The notes below the pieces were generated by a model that searched no databases, was not told the origin of the DNA, and saw only the letters and a list, made by a program, of their open reading frames with translations. A program made the position numbers and the translations under genes. From Catenaria anguillulae PL171 (Eukaryota > Blastocladiomycota > Blastocladiomycetes > Blastocladiales > Catenariaceae): a DNA stretch of 64,000 nucleotides. This document shows, piece by piece, positions 34,676 through 46,149 of the stretch (its first letter is position 1; each line of letters starts with the position of its first letter). The stretch covers positions 1-64,000 of the forward strand of contig MCFL01000037.1 of assembly GCA_002102555.1 (NCBI GenBank). The letters run 5' to 3'.

Positions 34676-37600
34676 ATGCACATTGAGCAATACTCGCCCG
34701 CATGCCTCTACTCTGGATTACCGTCAATACCATCGCAATACCGTCATATCGTCCACCATGACCAGCCCAGGCAGCACCCCTCCACCAAGCAGTCTCGCCG
34801 GCACACGGTCCACTCTGTCCATTCATCTTCCTCAACGTCCACATCCACAACGGCCAAGGACCCGTTCAGCACAACAAGCGGCCTCGTCTCATTCGGCCAC
34901 CATGGCTCGCACATCCCGGGCACTCTGCACACGAGCGCGTCCGCGTCGTCGCTGTCGTCTTCCTCTGCGGGTGGGACTGGCGCATCCCTCTCCATGTCCC
35001 CGCCGCAGCTGCAGCCCACGTCGGCGTCCGCACCCACCAGCCCGACGGCCAGCAAGCCGCGCCAGACGGTGATTTCTCGCTTTTTCAAGCGGGTCAGATT
35101 CTCCTTTTCCGGTGCTGGATCCGGCAGCGCCAGCGGCAGCGGCAATCCGGCACAGCCCCAGCAGCAGCAGCAGCCTTCGGTGGTTCCGCCACCGAGTCTT
35201 GTGGATTCGATTCCAGCCATTCCCACATCGCCGTCGCTCGGACGCAGTGCCTCCGTCTCCACTCCACCACATGCAAAGTCATCATCGTCCCCACCACCCG
35301 CGCAAAAGCACCGGCGCAGGCACACACAGGCGGAACATAATGATGGACCACAGTCGGTCCCTTCAGCTGCAGGATCCCCAACTCGGCGGTCGCCTCCAAG
35401 ACCAGTCGCGCCTGCATCGTCAGCGCCAGGAGAGCATCATCACTTTTCCAAAGACACAGCGCCCGCCACGGCTGCACCTTCACCCGGGTCCTCGTACGCC
35501 ACGCCCTCAACGTCGCATCTGACACTCCCGCAATACGTGACTGCGCCCAGTCCGCTCATGGATTTCGACGAGTTTAGTCCCGTTCCGCGGGCACAGTTGG
35601 TCGGGTCGTTGTTAGCCGATGGAGATGGCGAGTCGCCCGAGGTCCGGTATGCGAGCGTGGGCCGGCGCCTGGGCGCCCAAGGACAAGACAAGGGCGAGGA
35701 ACACGTCGATGGGAAAGTGCCCGATTCCACGTCGACTGAAGGGTACTTGACGTGCGACCTCACCTTACACGATTCGAGCATCCGCAGCTAACACATACCC
35801 GTAACCCATAGCGTCAACACCTCGCTCGCTTCCACTTCCGACACTCTCATGGACCACCCGTCCTTTCACACTGCCCGCTCCCGCCTTCCGCGCCCGCCAA
35901 CTCGCCCCTCACGCACGTCCGATCACCCACAGCGCCAACGTTTTTACGTCGCCCATCCACCACCGCATCCATCACCTCGTCCATCTTGCCTCGGCCCGCA
36001 AGTGCCGGTCCACCGTCTGCGGGCGGAGCCGACGAACAGCTTATCATGTTGCCAACGGGCCTGCATCGCATCATTTCGCGGTTGCGCAGGGACGAGGCCG
36101 GCGTCGTGGTGAGTGTGTTGCCGACACCAGGCGGCGGCGGGGGCGCTGGCGCGGGCGCCGGCGGCGCGCAAAGTCCGTTGCCCAGCGGCATGAGTGGCAC
36201 CGCAGGTGCATTGAGTGTGGGCGGAGTGGCGGGTAACAGGCAGCCTAGTATTGCCAGTGGTGGCAGTGGCGGGTCTGGTGGCGTGGGGATGGGTGGTGGT
36301 GGAGTAGGCACTGCGTCGGGAGGAGCTGGTGTGCTGGGCCAGGGTGGGTCCGGTGCCGCTGCTGCCCAGGGGCCTGCCCGGTTGAGGCAGCAGTTTTGGA
36401 TGAAGGACGAAGCGTGCAAGGTATGTCCTGCATTGTCAACATGGATTCCTGAGTGAATCCAACACCACTGACGAATTGTGTGTATTTGCTTTTAGGAATG
36501 CTACGATTGTAAAACCCCGTTTTCGACATTTCGACGCAAACACCACTGTCGCATTTGGTTCGTTGTCCATACTTGCTGTTGTCAGCATCCAGCATCCCAC
36601 TAACTCACTCACCTTATCCGAACCCCATGTTGACATGCATACAGCGGCCAAATCTTTTGCTACCGATGCGCCTCCAACACAATCCCGGGCGAATCCCTCG
36701 GCTACGTCGGCACCATCCGCGTGTGCGACTACTGCCTCAACGTGATGCGCTCCTACTCTGGAACGACCACCACCAACGCAGCCAACGTGAATGCATCCAC
36801 CACGTCAATTCCCAACCTCCAAAACGCAAATTACTACCACCGGTCGTCGGGTCTGTCGTCCTACTACTTTGACAACTACTCGCCGCCCGCTTCACCTAGA
36901 CCCCCGAGCATGTTTGGTGGCGCGGGCGCGGGCACGGGCGCCGGTGGGTTTTACGGACAAATGCCGCCAACACCCCGTGGGATCGGGTTTCCCGGCATGT
37001 CGAGTTCGGGGGGTCGGCCCAGGTCGCTGTATTGGATGGAAGACAATGCAGCCGCGGCCGCGCCGTTTCGCGGCGTCACCTCGGCTGACGATCCCTCGGC
37101 GGGTGCAGGTGGAGGCGGAGGCGCGGCCGGTGCTGGTGGGGGTGGAATGGGCATGGGATTGATCATGGGCTTGCTTGGCGGTCCCGCGGGCGGCAGCGGT
37201 ACAGGAGGCGCGGGAGCCGCTACAGGGCACGGGGATCCCATGGGACCGGCCGCGGATGAGGACGAAGAAGAAGAGGAGGAGGAGCAGTACAATACGTTGA
37301 CGCCGCAGTTTTTGTTGCAGCCTGCCCCACCTGCGCGTCATGGCGGGCACGGGTATTCTGTGGGCGGCGGGACCAGTGGGACCGTGTCGGCGGGCGGGTC
37401 GCGACCAGGCACACCCACAAAAGAGCCCGGAGTGGATGACGGCGGATCGGTTGCTCCAGGAGGCGGGGGAGCGGGCGGCGCTAATGGTCCACAATCACAA
37501 CCGCCCCAGTCGGCTGCAGCAGCTCTGGCAGCAGCGGCCGTGGCGCAAGCACGCAAGCGCACCTTTATCCACCGGCGCCGATCGCTCCCATCGCGCGTGG

Positions 37601-40600
37601 CCGCCGCACAACGCACGTCGGTGGTTGCGCCCGACTTTTGGCTCGAGCCCGTCGAATCCTCCGGGACGACGCGCCCGTTGCTGGATCCCGTAGCCGCAGA
37701 TCACATGCGCAAACTCGTGCGCCAGCTCGTGTCGCGCGCCAAGCTTCAGTCGGCATGGGAGGGCGTCATGTACGACTTGGCGGTGGACGTGTGCGGCAAG
37801 GTCGTTGCGCACGGCACCATGTCCAACGCGGCGGCGGTCCTAGGCGACATGGACGTGCGGCATTTGATCAAGTTTAAAAAGATTCCGGGTGGGCGCCCCT
37901 CAGACACGCAGTTTTTGAGCGGGGCGGTGGCCAAAAAGACGCTGGCGCACCGCAAGATGGCGAGCGTGATTCAAAGTCCCAGGATTGTGATTCTCGGGTT
38001 TCCACTCGAATACCATCGGGTTCAAGACCAGTTGATGAGTTTGGATCCCGTCAGGGCACAGGAACGCGACCATCTCAAGATCTTGTGCGATCGGGTCTTG
38101 ACGCTTGACCCGCAGGTGGTGCTCGTGGAACGCACAGTCGCACGCCTCGCGCTCGACTACTTGCATGAGCACGGTGTCGCCGTGGCCTACAACATCAAGC
38201 GCAGTGTGCTTGAAAACATTGCACGGTTTACGGGAGCAGACGTGATCCAGTCCATTGACAAGTTGGCGGCGCAGAATCGCGCAGGCGTTGGGACGTGCGG
38301 GACGTTTGCCGCACGCATGTATGCACACGGCGCAGCGGGCGGATTGCCGCCAAAGGAAGTGGTACCGCTGATGGTGTTTGATGCGTGCCCACCAGAGCTT
38401 GGCGGGTGTGTGGTGCTTCGGGGTGAGGAGAGGGACGTGTTGCGCAAGGTCAAGGAGGTGCTCCGGTTCGTCTTGTTTGCGTTTGCCGCTCTGAGGAGGG
38501 AGTCGGTCATGCTGCAGACGTTGGGCAGCTCGTTGGCGTCCCTGTCTGCCGTGGCTTCGGCGCCGGGCGGAGGTGTCAGTGGAGGGACGGCTCCTTTGGC
38601 AAGGGTCGGATCGACGCTTGGGCCACAACTTGAAGAATTGTCGCCTTCGCCCTACAAGGACCAACAGGCCGTCAAGATCTCTGATGAAAAGGATCCGCCA
38701 GTGTACGACGACGACTTGCTCAACAAGCTGTTGGCACCGTATCGCGCCATTTTGTCCACGTCTCCTGGCATTATCTTCCCCGCGCCATACTTGATTGAGC
38801 GGTACCGCCGCGAAGTGGTGCATCGCAAATCCAAGACGCACGATTTGTCGCGGCTCGTCGGAGCGAGCCCAGCTCCCGGATCGGCATCGTTCAACAGCGG
38901 CAGTTCTGCATCGGGATCCGGATCCAGCAGCAGCAACACTAACAGCAACAGCGGCGGATCGGTAGCAGCAGCCGCGCCGTCGCCCATGCTCGGCATGTCG
39001 GCTTCTGGCATTGAGCGCGTGTCCCGCGACGCACTCAATTACATTCTCGAATCTCAGCAAGTCATTTCCCCGCTTGCGCACCAGTCCATCATCTTTCTCT
39101 CGTGCACCATCACGGACATGGTCAAGTGTGTTGTGCCGCACCTGCAATTCATCGAGTACTATGGCGCCGACGATGTGACGCTTGCTGGGTACATTGAGCA
39201 TGTGGTGGAAACGGCCGCGTCGTTGTGTCACCAGTGCCACCTGCCGTTTACGCGGCATCGGCGCGTGTATTACCACGGCAACCGATCCGTGACGGTCACG
39301 GTGCACGAAGACCCGAGCGTGATGTCTGACCGGCAAGCATTGCCTCGGCACCCGTCATGACGGCCAACTGGCGCAATCATCTCATTGGTGCCGTTCAGCA
39401 ACAAGTCGCGGCGGCTCAGCATCCAGCGTCAACGACCAACGCCGGTAGCATGTCTGGCGATGCGATCCCAATGGGTCATGCGCACCTTCGAGCTCCAAGC
39501 GTGTCGGCCGCGACAACTGCATCGGCCAACGCAACTACCAGCGGCGGCGGCGGCGGGGCCGTGATTGATTTGACCCAAGTATTGCGTGTGCAAACCGTGT
39601 GTCACATTTGCGACGCTGTCACCACGCCCAAGCCCGTTCCGCTCGAGGCGGCCGCGCATTCGTTTGCAAAGTACCTGGAACTCGCATTTTACTCGGAATC
39701 AGCAAGGTCAGAGACTTGCCAGCATGCCACCTTCACCGACCACCGGCACATTTACCTGCTGTCTGGGTATGCGGTCCACATTGACGTGCAGCCGATTCGA
39801 CTCCTCGAGGTCAGTTTCCCAAGCATGCGCGTGGTCTTGGATGGCGCCCAGGCGTTGCTGGGTAAAGAACAGGCAAGGGCGCGTGTCGTAGCGCTGATTG
39901 AATCGGTGTTTCTATCGGTGGAAAAGTCGATTTCGCAGCACTTGCATCAGTTGTCGACCAACATTGCGGCGGCAGCGGGCGGACAGCCGGTGGTGGTGAC
40001 TGCCACAGCGGCGTCGTCGGGTCATGCTTCGGGCGTATCGAGTCCGATCGGTTGGGCCACGGGTGGCGGTGGGCCCTCAACTTCTGCGCCAGCTTCAACA
40101 TCCGCTGTTGCCGCAGTCACGGCAGTGCCACAGCTCAGCGGCTGCCTTGTCGCCCGCTGGATCCACCACCAACAACAATAGCACAAGCGCTGGGCCGCTG
40201 TCGACGTCACTTGCAGCGACGCCTTCCAGTTTCTTACCATCCGCAGCGTCCTCGACCGCAGCAACAACAGCGACCACCACCACCGCTGCCAATTCCACGA
40301 ATGCATCAACCCTGATTACGAATCATGCGATTGCCGTTGACGAGACCGAGTTTCGCGACCTGATGCTGGCTGCGCTGCAAGAAAAGCAAGAGCTGCTCGA
40401 CATGTGTACCGAAGTGTTTGAGCGAACGCCCGTCCACGACGTCTTGTGTTTCAACACGGTGATCCAAGTTCTCCTCACTAGGTCGGCCACGTGGGTCGAG
40501 CACCTGGCCAAGCTCAAGCAGCACATGGCGGCTGTCACATCTCAAGTGACTGCAGATTCCAAGGCTGCAGCCGCGGCTGCGGCTGCCGCAAATTCCGCGT

Positions 40601-42689
40601 CTGGTCCCAACGGTTCCGGTGGTGTTGGCGCGAATGGACTCACCATTCCGCCGTCTCAAGCTGGAGGGGCGAATGGAAGTGGTGTGGCAGGTGCAGGTGG
40701 GTCCGCGAGCGAGTCTAATGTCGGGAGTGCCCCTGGTGGCGTTGCTGGTTTCATCGCTGGCTCTGGTGGTGCCGACGCCGGTGGATCCTCGCTGGCCGGT
40801 GGCACGGGCTGGATTTTACGTGCGCTGCAGGAAATGTCGACGGAGGTCAAGCGGACGGCCATGGCCAAGCTCGATCTACCAACACCGTCCACATCGCCCA
40901 TCAACAAGCCGTTGCACGTTGCCATGGAAGCGGCCATTGACGCTGAAGAATACTTGGGCTCGCCGGCAACGTCAAAACCGACGCCCATCATGATGCCGTC
41001 GCTGGATCGGGTCTTGGACGACGACGTGGCGGCCCGGCCGCCTTCGATTCGCGCGGGTAGTGGGAATGAAAAGGCGGATGGAAAGAAGACGAGCGGGATT
41101 GTGCAGTCGCTCGTGAATTTGCTCACGTCGGGTTCGAGTCAGGCGTCATCCTTGTCGCCTTTGACCGCCATTCTGTACGTCCTTTGAACTCAACCCTATT
41201 TTTCCCTGCATGTTAAAGTTACAATTCTTGCTTTCTCAGGTCACCCACTGAGCACTTTGTCCAAGGCAACCCCGTCATTTTGCGCGAGGACGAGCCGACG
41301 TCGATCGTGGCATTTGCGCACAAGACACCGACCTATTGTCGACAGCTCGAAGCACTGCAGCGCAAGGACAGCTTGAGCGAAACCCCGACGGCCGACATTG
41401 GTGTATCGCCGTTTCGTGAAATCCAAGTCCAAGAACCCGACGGCGACGTGGACGAGGAGCAGATTGCTGAAACATGGCTCGAGCATGATCCAGGGTCAAG
41501 CGGGCACATTGATGTTGGTGCGTATCGTTCCTCCACTTACTTGAATGGTCGTTCAAGTTTCTCATCATCTCCCGCCGTCGGCAACACAGAGCAAACCGAA
41601 GGGCCGCTGCGACTCGGTTGCCGCACCTACTTTGCGGCCGAGTTTCACCAGCTGCGGCAAAACTGCCAAGTCGACCCGTACTTTGTGCACTCGATGTCCC
41701 GCTGCCACGTTTGGGATGCCTCGGGTGGCAAGTCTGGATCCACCTTTCTCAAGACACGCGACGACCGGTTTGTCATCAAGCAAGTGTCCAAGATGGAGCT
41801 CGAGCTGTTTTCGCGGTTTGCGCCATCCTACTTTGCCTACATGAACAAGACCATCTTTAGCCAAATCCCGACCATCTTGGCAAAGATCTTTGGCGTGTAC
41901 CGGGTGGCGACCAAGAATACTGTCACAGGCAAATCGATGAAGCTCGATTTCATGGTCATGGAGAACTTGTGGTACAACAAGAACATCACAAAGGCATGTT
42001 CTCGCCTTTCCGTGATATGTATGCGCGCACTTGTGTAGTTGGAGCTGACTCGTGAGCGTTTTTTCCCCCCTTGACAGATGTTTGACCTCAAGGGCTCGAC
42101 GAGGAACCGCCACATTTCGACAAGTGCGCAGCAAGCGGTTGCTCGGACCCCAGCAAGCATTGCCGGATCCTTGGCGGGCACGCTGGCCGCAGTCCCCATG
42201 GCGGCCTCGTCGCCCGCGCTGTCAATTGTGTCTGTTCTCCCACCGACCAATAACCCAACAAGCAATGGTCCGTCTCCAGCCGACCGGATCCAAGTGCTGC
42301 TCGACGGCAACTTTATCGAGCAAACACACACGGCCCCGCTCTTTGTCCGTGAGTACTCGCGCAAGGTCCTTGCCACGTCCATTTACAACGACACGCTATT
42401 CCTGTCGCGGCTCAACATCATGGATTACAGTTTGGTTGTTGGGATTGACGAGACCAACCAGGAGCTCGTGGTCGGCATCATTGACTTTATTCGCACGTAC
42501 ACGTGGGACAAGAAGCTCGAGACGTGGGTCAAGGAGACGGGCTTGTTGGGCGGGGGCGAGCCGACCATTGTTTCGCCTAAGCAGTACAAGACGCGGTTCA
42601 GGGATGCCATGGATCGGTACTTTTTGATGGTGCCCGACAAGTTTTGCACGGCCAAGTCGGGCGCTCTAGGACACACCTTGTTGCTGTAG
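34676..42689 (+). CDS. FAB1: phosphatidylinositol 3-phosphate 5-kinase, Fab1/PIKfyve
   Basis: Fab1 makes PI(3,5)P2 on endosomes and vacuoles. Main exons: 34676-35742, 35812-36420, 36496-36557, 36645-41174, 41240-41993, 42078-42689. Domains in order: a disordered Ser/Pro N-terminus; a FYVE finger split by two introns ([20 protein letters not shown], then CYRC and CDYCL) with the PI3P-binding R/KHHC core; a TCP1/Cpn60-like domain ([28 protein letters not shown]); a Cys/His linker ([20 protein letters not shown]); and the C-terminal PIP kinase ([55 protein letters not shown]). The intron at 41994 begins GC instead of GT. Frame slips of one base near 35870-35920, 39345-39357 and 40100 are taken as sequence errors. 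Confidence 0.93.
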
Positions 42690-43039
42690 CGATGCTTTCC
42701 TTTTCTGCGTTTTGATGTTTCTCTTTGGCTGTATCATTACTTGGGTCGTTATTGTCAGATTCTGCACGAGGAATACCGGATGTAGATGCCGCTCGCCAAA
42801 TGAATGAATCTATTTGCTCCGAGCCCGTTGCTGCTCCATGCTGTGTTAGCTATGTATAAGGCTTGGACCTGTCCTCCAGTCTTTTGTGACACCAAGGATG
42901 ACGTGGGTCAGGTGCGGACAATGGTCCCACCGCCAACGATGACGCAACGACGCGTTTACACAGTTTCGTTCCATTACCTCGTACTTGCATCGCCCGACAC
43001 CTCTCGAAGATTGCTTCATTGTCTATGAAAGCAAAGTGA
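42690..43039. other. spacer between Fab1 and the inverted-repeat element
   Basis: No genes seen. This is the left flank of the element. Confidence 0.4.
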
Positions 43040-44103
43040 TGAAATCATCTCCGTACCCTGTGCAATACGTTTTTTTTTCAATTGCCGTTTGGACGCCACT
43101 CATTGGATGTTGTTATTACTTCTCACAGCCCCATTCTTCCCATGTTCTCGTCGTTCGCGTGTTTTCCACAGTCGCGTTCAGTTTACAGACGACCATTGGC
43201 GATGGGATCGGGATCGGGACCGGGAGCAAAGCAGCAGCATCAAGGATACAGGTACCAAGGGTTCGAATCAACGGCGGGTGTCTGCGCAACAGCCATGCAT
43301 TTCGTCGACAATCCAAGTGCGGTCTTTTTGGTTTTGGTGGATGAGCATGACAGTGCGAGCGGTTTGGAGTTTGCTTTGGATGCTTCACGCCCACGGTAAC
43401 GTATCTCCAGCCGCAATCCTAAAAAGGAGAGTTTTATGCTCTTGGGCTTTTCATTCACACATTGTCTGGATTCCATTCAGCCTCTTGGAGTACAGCCTAT
43501 CCAGACGCGCCTCGAGTTGTGTGCAATGTGTGGTTTGATGAGAATGACATGGCTCCACATTGGGTTGGACTCGCGAACTGCCCATTGCATTCATGACCAC
43601 TCATGTGCTGCTCTGCATTCTGCTCTCCTTTTCCCTGTCTCTGGGGCCGTTCTTGTGCTCATGAGCTTTTTTTGGAGTGAGCTGCGGCTCTGCAATAGGG
43701 ACCACCACTTCGGAACCAGCCTTCGGGTGTTGTGGTGTGTCCGCTCCCTCCTGTTGTTTTCTTTGGGTTGCAGACACCGACAAGCTCAAGTTTCCAAGAA
43801 TCAAGTGTTTTCGATCTCGACTGCGAAAGGGCGATAAGGCATGCGTGCGCGGGCGGGCAGGGCGGGGCCAGTTGGGGCAAGGCGGAACAAGGCGGAACAA
43901 GGCGGGACCAGGTATGGGGACCAGGCGAGGCAAGGCGGGACAAGGAATGGGGACCAGGCCGGACCAGGCGGGACAAGTGAGCAGGCGGGCGTGCCCGGGT
44001 GCTCTTTGGCGACAAGAGATCGACTTTGCGGGTCAGCAGGCAAGATGGCTCATGGACCGGTAGTAGCGACATAAACGACACACTGGCTGGCCATTGGACG
44101 GGT
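43040..44103 (+). repeat. left arm of 1,064-bp inverted repeat
   Basis: Nearly identical to the reverse complement of 56420-57483, with the same length and only a handful of substitutions by eye (for example CATCTCCG against CATCTTCG at the outer end, and GACCGGTAGTAGCGAC against GACTGGTAGTAGCAAC at the inner end). It contains a conserved open frame (about 43082-43390, including YRYQGFESTAGVCATAMHFV and FLVLVDEHDSASG), a second one around 43480-43600 (VVCNVWFDENDMAPHWVGLA), and a G-rich minisatellite near its inner end. Confidence 0.92.
43838..43995 (+). repeat. G-rich minisatellite (GGCGGGACAAGGC-like units)
   Basis: Irregular tandem array of 10-25 bp units such as GGCGGAACAAG, GGCGGGACCAG and TGGGGACCAGGC. 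The plus strand carries many GG/GGG tracts spaced 5-10 bases apart, compatible with G-quadruplexes. The same array lies in reverse orientation in the right arm (about 56528-56685). Confidence 0.8.
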
Positions 44104-44366
44104 TCAAGCGTCGGAGGGGATAATCAAAGCTTTTTGTTGATTGCACGAAAACTTGAATACGCGTTGAGGAGTTTCGGGATCCATCATGTACTCATCATTA
44201 CTTGACTGCCGTTTACGAGTCTCTGAAAATGTCGCTGTGACCACTGTTTGACTTGAGCTTGGAATTGAAGCGCAAAGCAGCGGTACTACATAGACCGGCC
44301 TCACCTCGACCTTGCACTGCTTTGCTCTGCCTTGGAGTGAGTCCGGTTGCTGGTTGGTGCTGACGG

Positions 44367-44603
44367 GTCCAAGTTGTCAGCAGCTCACGACTGCTTATGA
44401 ATGACACAAGATGTACAAGATGCATGCCATGGGATCAAGTGACATTGAGGAAATCATAAAGATGAATGCAATTGAGTGAATACATTCGATAGAAGGATAT
44501 TTCTATTCTGAGCAACTCCTTCCTCGCAACCATGAGCTCTTCCCGAGATGGAAAAATAACCTGCTCCTGATCAGTTGAGCCGACGCCGCAGAACCTTGCA
44601 CAC
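44367..44603 (+). repeat. direct repeat DR1 (about 235 bp)
   Basis: About 90% identical to 45919-46149 in the same orientation, from GTCCAAGTTGTC to CAGAACCTTGCACA. It includes the same ATGAGCTCTTCCCGAGATGG start that opens the SR-rich gene in DR2, but here the frame stops after about 12 codons. The two copies bracket the dead transposase. Confidence 0.85.
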
Positions 44604-45591
44604 GTCGTCCCGCCCAGTAGCATGGTAGCATACCTGGTGTGCGGCGCTTGTGTCGTTTCGAGCTGACCCGGAATGCGCGTCGCCCACTTGACGTCGTCCT
44701 TGGCCACATCACAGCCCGTGACTGTTCGAACATGTTGTTGGCATCGTATACGCCGGCGCCTCGAGCTTGGCTGACGGGTTCAGCATCTTGAAATGTTCTT
44801 TTGCAAACACGGCCAAGAGTCGGGATGTGCCAGGCGCCAAGGTGGGTCAGGACGGGCACTCGAGGCTGCAAATTTCTCCATCCACGCATCCGCCGCGCCA
44901 GTCAACTCGTCATATCGCTTGTTGACATCAATGACCCTGGGTCCAGGAGAAAAGGCGGCCAACCTCTTGTGTCGCAGCCATGCACCACAAAGACGCGCAA
45001 GCGACCCGACCAGTGAGGTCATAGCACATCCCATCGGGCATGACGACACCTTGGTATTTGAGCCCATGCGCACGGTAATACCCACTGTACACTAATCGTT
45101 GATCAATGACTGGCCGAGCACTGGGACGAAAAGTGCCAATCAACAAAACCGATGATCCGACGTCTCTGGTGGTTCAGGAGCAGTGATTGGGCACCCTTAC
45201 GCCGAATGGCATCGGAAAAGGCTTGGATGCGGTCCGGGCCACAAACGTGTGGGTCGAGGTACATCCGTGATCCGTACTTGGAATTGATCCAGGTAAGCAC
45301 GTGGTTTGTGACCCGATTGATGGTGGAACGGTCATTACCGAATAACCGGGAGGCGGTGTACTCGTCGGTTGCTTTGCTGAGACGGTGTTAAGTGACCGCC
45401 ATGGCAAATCGGTTGTCGAATCGTCGGCCGTTGGGTAAGATGATAATGGGGGCCATGCCCGACTTGGTAGGCAGGTCCATGAAGTCGTTGGCAAGGAAGC
45501 GGTAGTCGTGGACAAAGTTTTGGGGGGAATGGTGGTAGTAAGCATGGATATCGAATGAGCCTGACTCGAAATAGTAGGCAGGATCGTGGCA

Positions 45592-45625
<34 letters not shown>

Positions 45626-45703
45626 CACAACAGTCAAGGCGGAAACGGACTGCATCATGGCCACCGCTGATGCAACGGCTGCGTTAACATTTGTCGTAGA
45701 ATT
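44500..45703 (-). pseudogene. dead DDE transposase, Harbinger/PIF (DDE_Tnp_4) type
   Basis: On the complement, the order of blocks follows the DDE_Tnp_4 superfamily: an Ala-rich N-terminus (MNSTTNVNAA..., 30-bp GGC run), SFDIHAYYHHSPQNFVHDYR, TASRLFGNDRSTINRVTNHV, a catalytic-site block split by a frame change (IIGFVD | GTFRPSARP), QRLVYSGYYRAHGLKYQGV, and MPDGMCYDLTGRV. Family members have 'GFiDGT.r...RP...Q...YSGhkR.Ha.KyQ'. At least one in-frame stop (TAA after FAMAVT), the frame change at FVD|GTF and loss of a recognisable third acidic region show it is not functional. Confidence 0.78.
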
Positions 45704-45918
45704 CATGGTGGCACTTGAACATGGCAGAATTGTGACAAACCATTGGGGCCGAAGAGCAGTAAATTGCCCGGCCAAATCGATCCAAGGTGTCTCGCACAGA
45801 CTGGTCTGTCATTGAGTTCAGGTTCAGGTCAATATTCTTGGATTGGCTGGCCACATTGATCTGATCTGCCTCTGACGCGTTTCGCGCAGACTCTACATAA
45901 ACTCCGTTCGGATCACGC

Positions 45919-46149
45919 GTCCAAGTTGTCCGCAGCTCACGACTGCTTATGAATGACACAAGATGCATGTCATGGAATCAAGTGACATTGAGGAAATCAT
46001 ACATAAAAACGAATGCAAGTGAGTGAATACATTCGATAGAAGGATATTTCTACCCTGAGCAACTCCTTCCTCGCAACCATGAGCTCTTCCCGAGATGGAC
46101 CATCACCTGCTCCTGAGCAGTTGAGCCGCCACAGCAGAACCTTGCACAA
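45919..46149 (+). repeat. direct repeat DR2 (about 231 bp)
   Basis: Partner of 44367-44603. It overlaps the first 24 codons of the SR-rich gene, so it carries that gene's promoter-proximal sequence and start codon. Confidence 0.85.

Noticed and set aside
37900..39351. 483-codon minus-strand open frame opposite Fab1
   Set aside because: It is a shadow of the high-GC Fab1 chaperonin-like region; His/Arg/Gln-rich composition and no domain.
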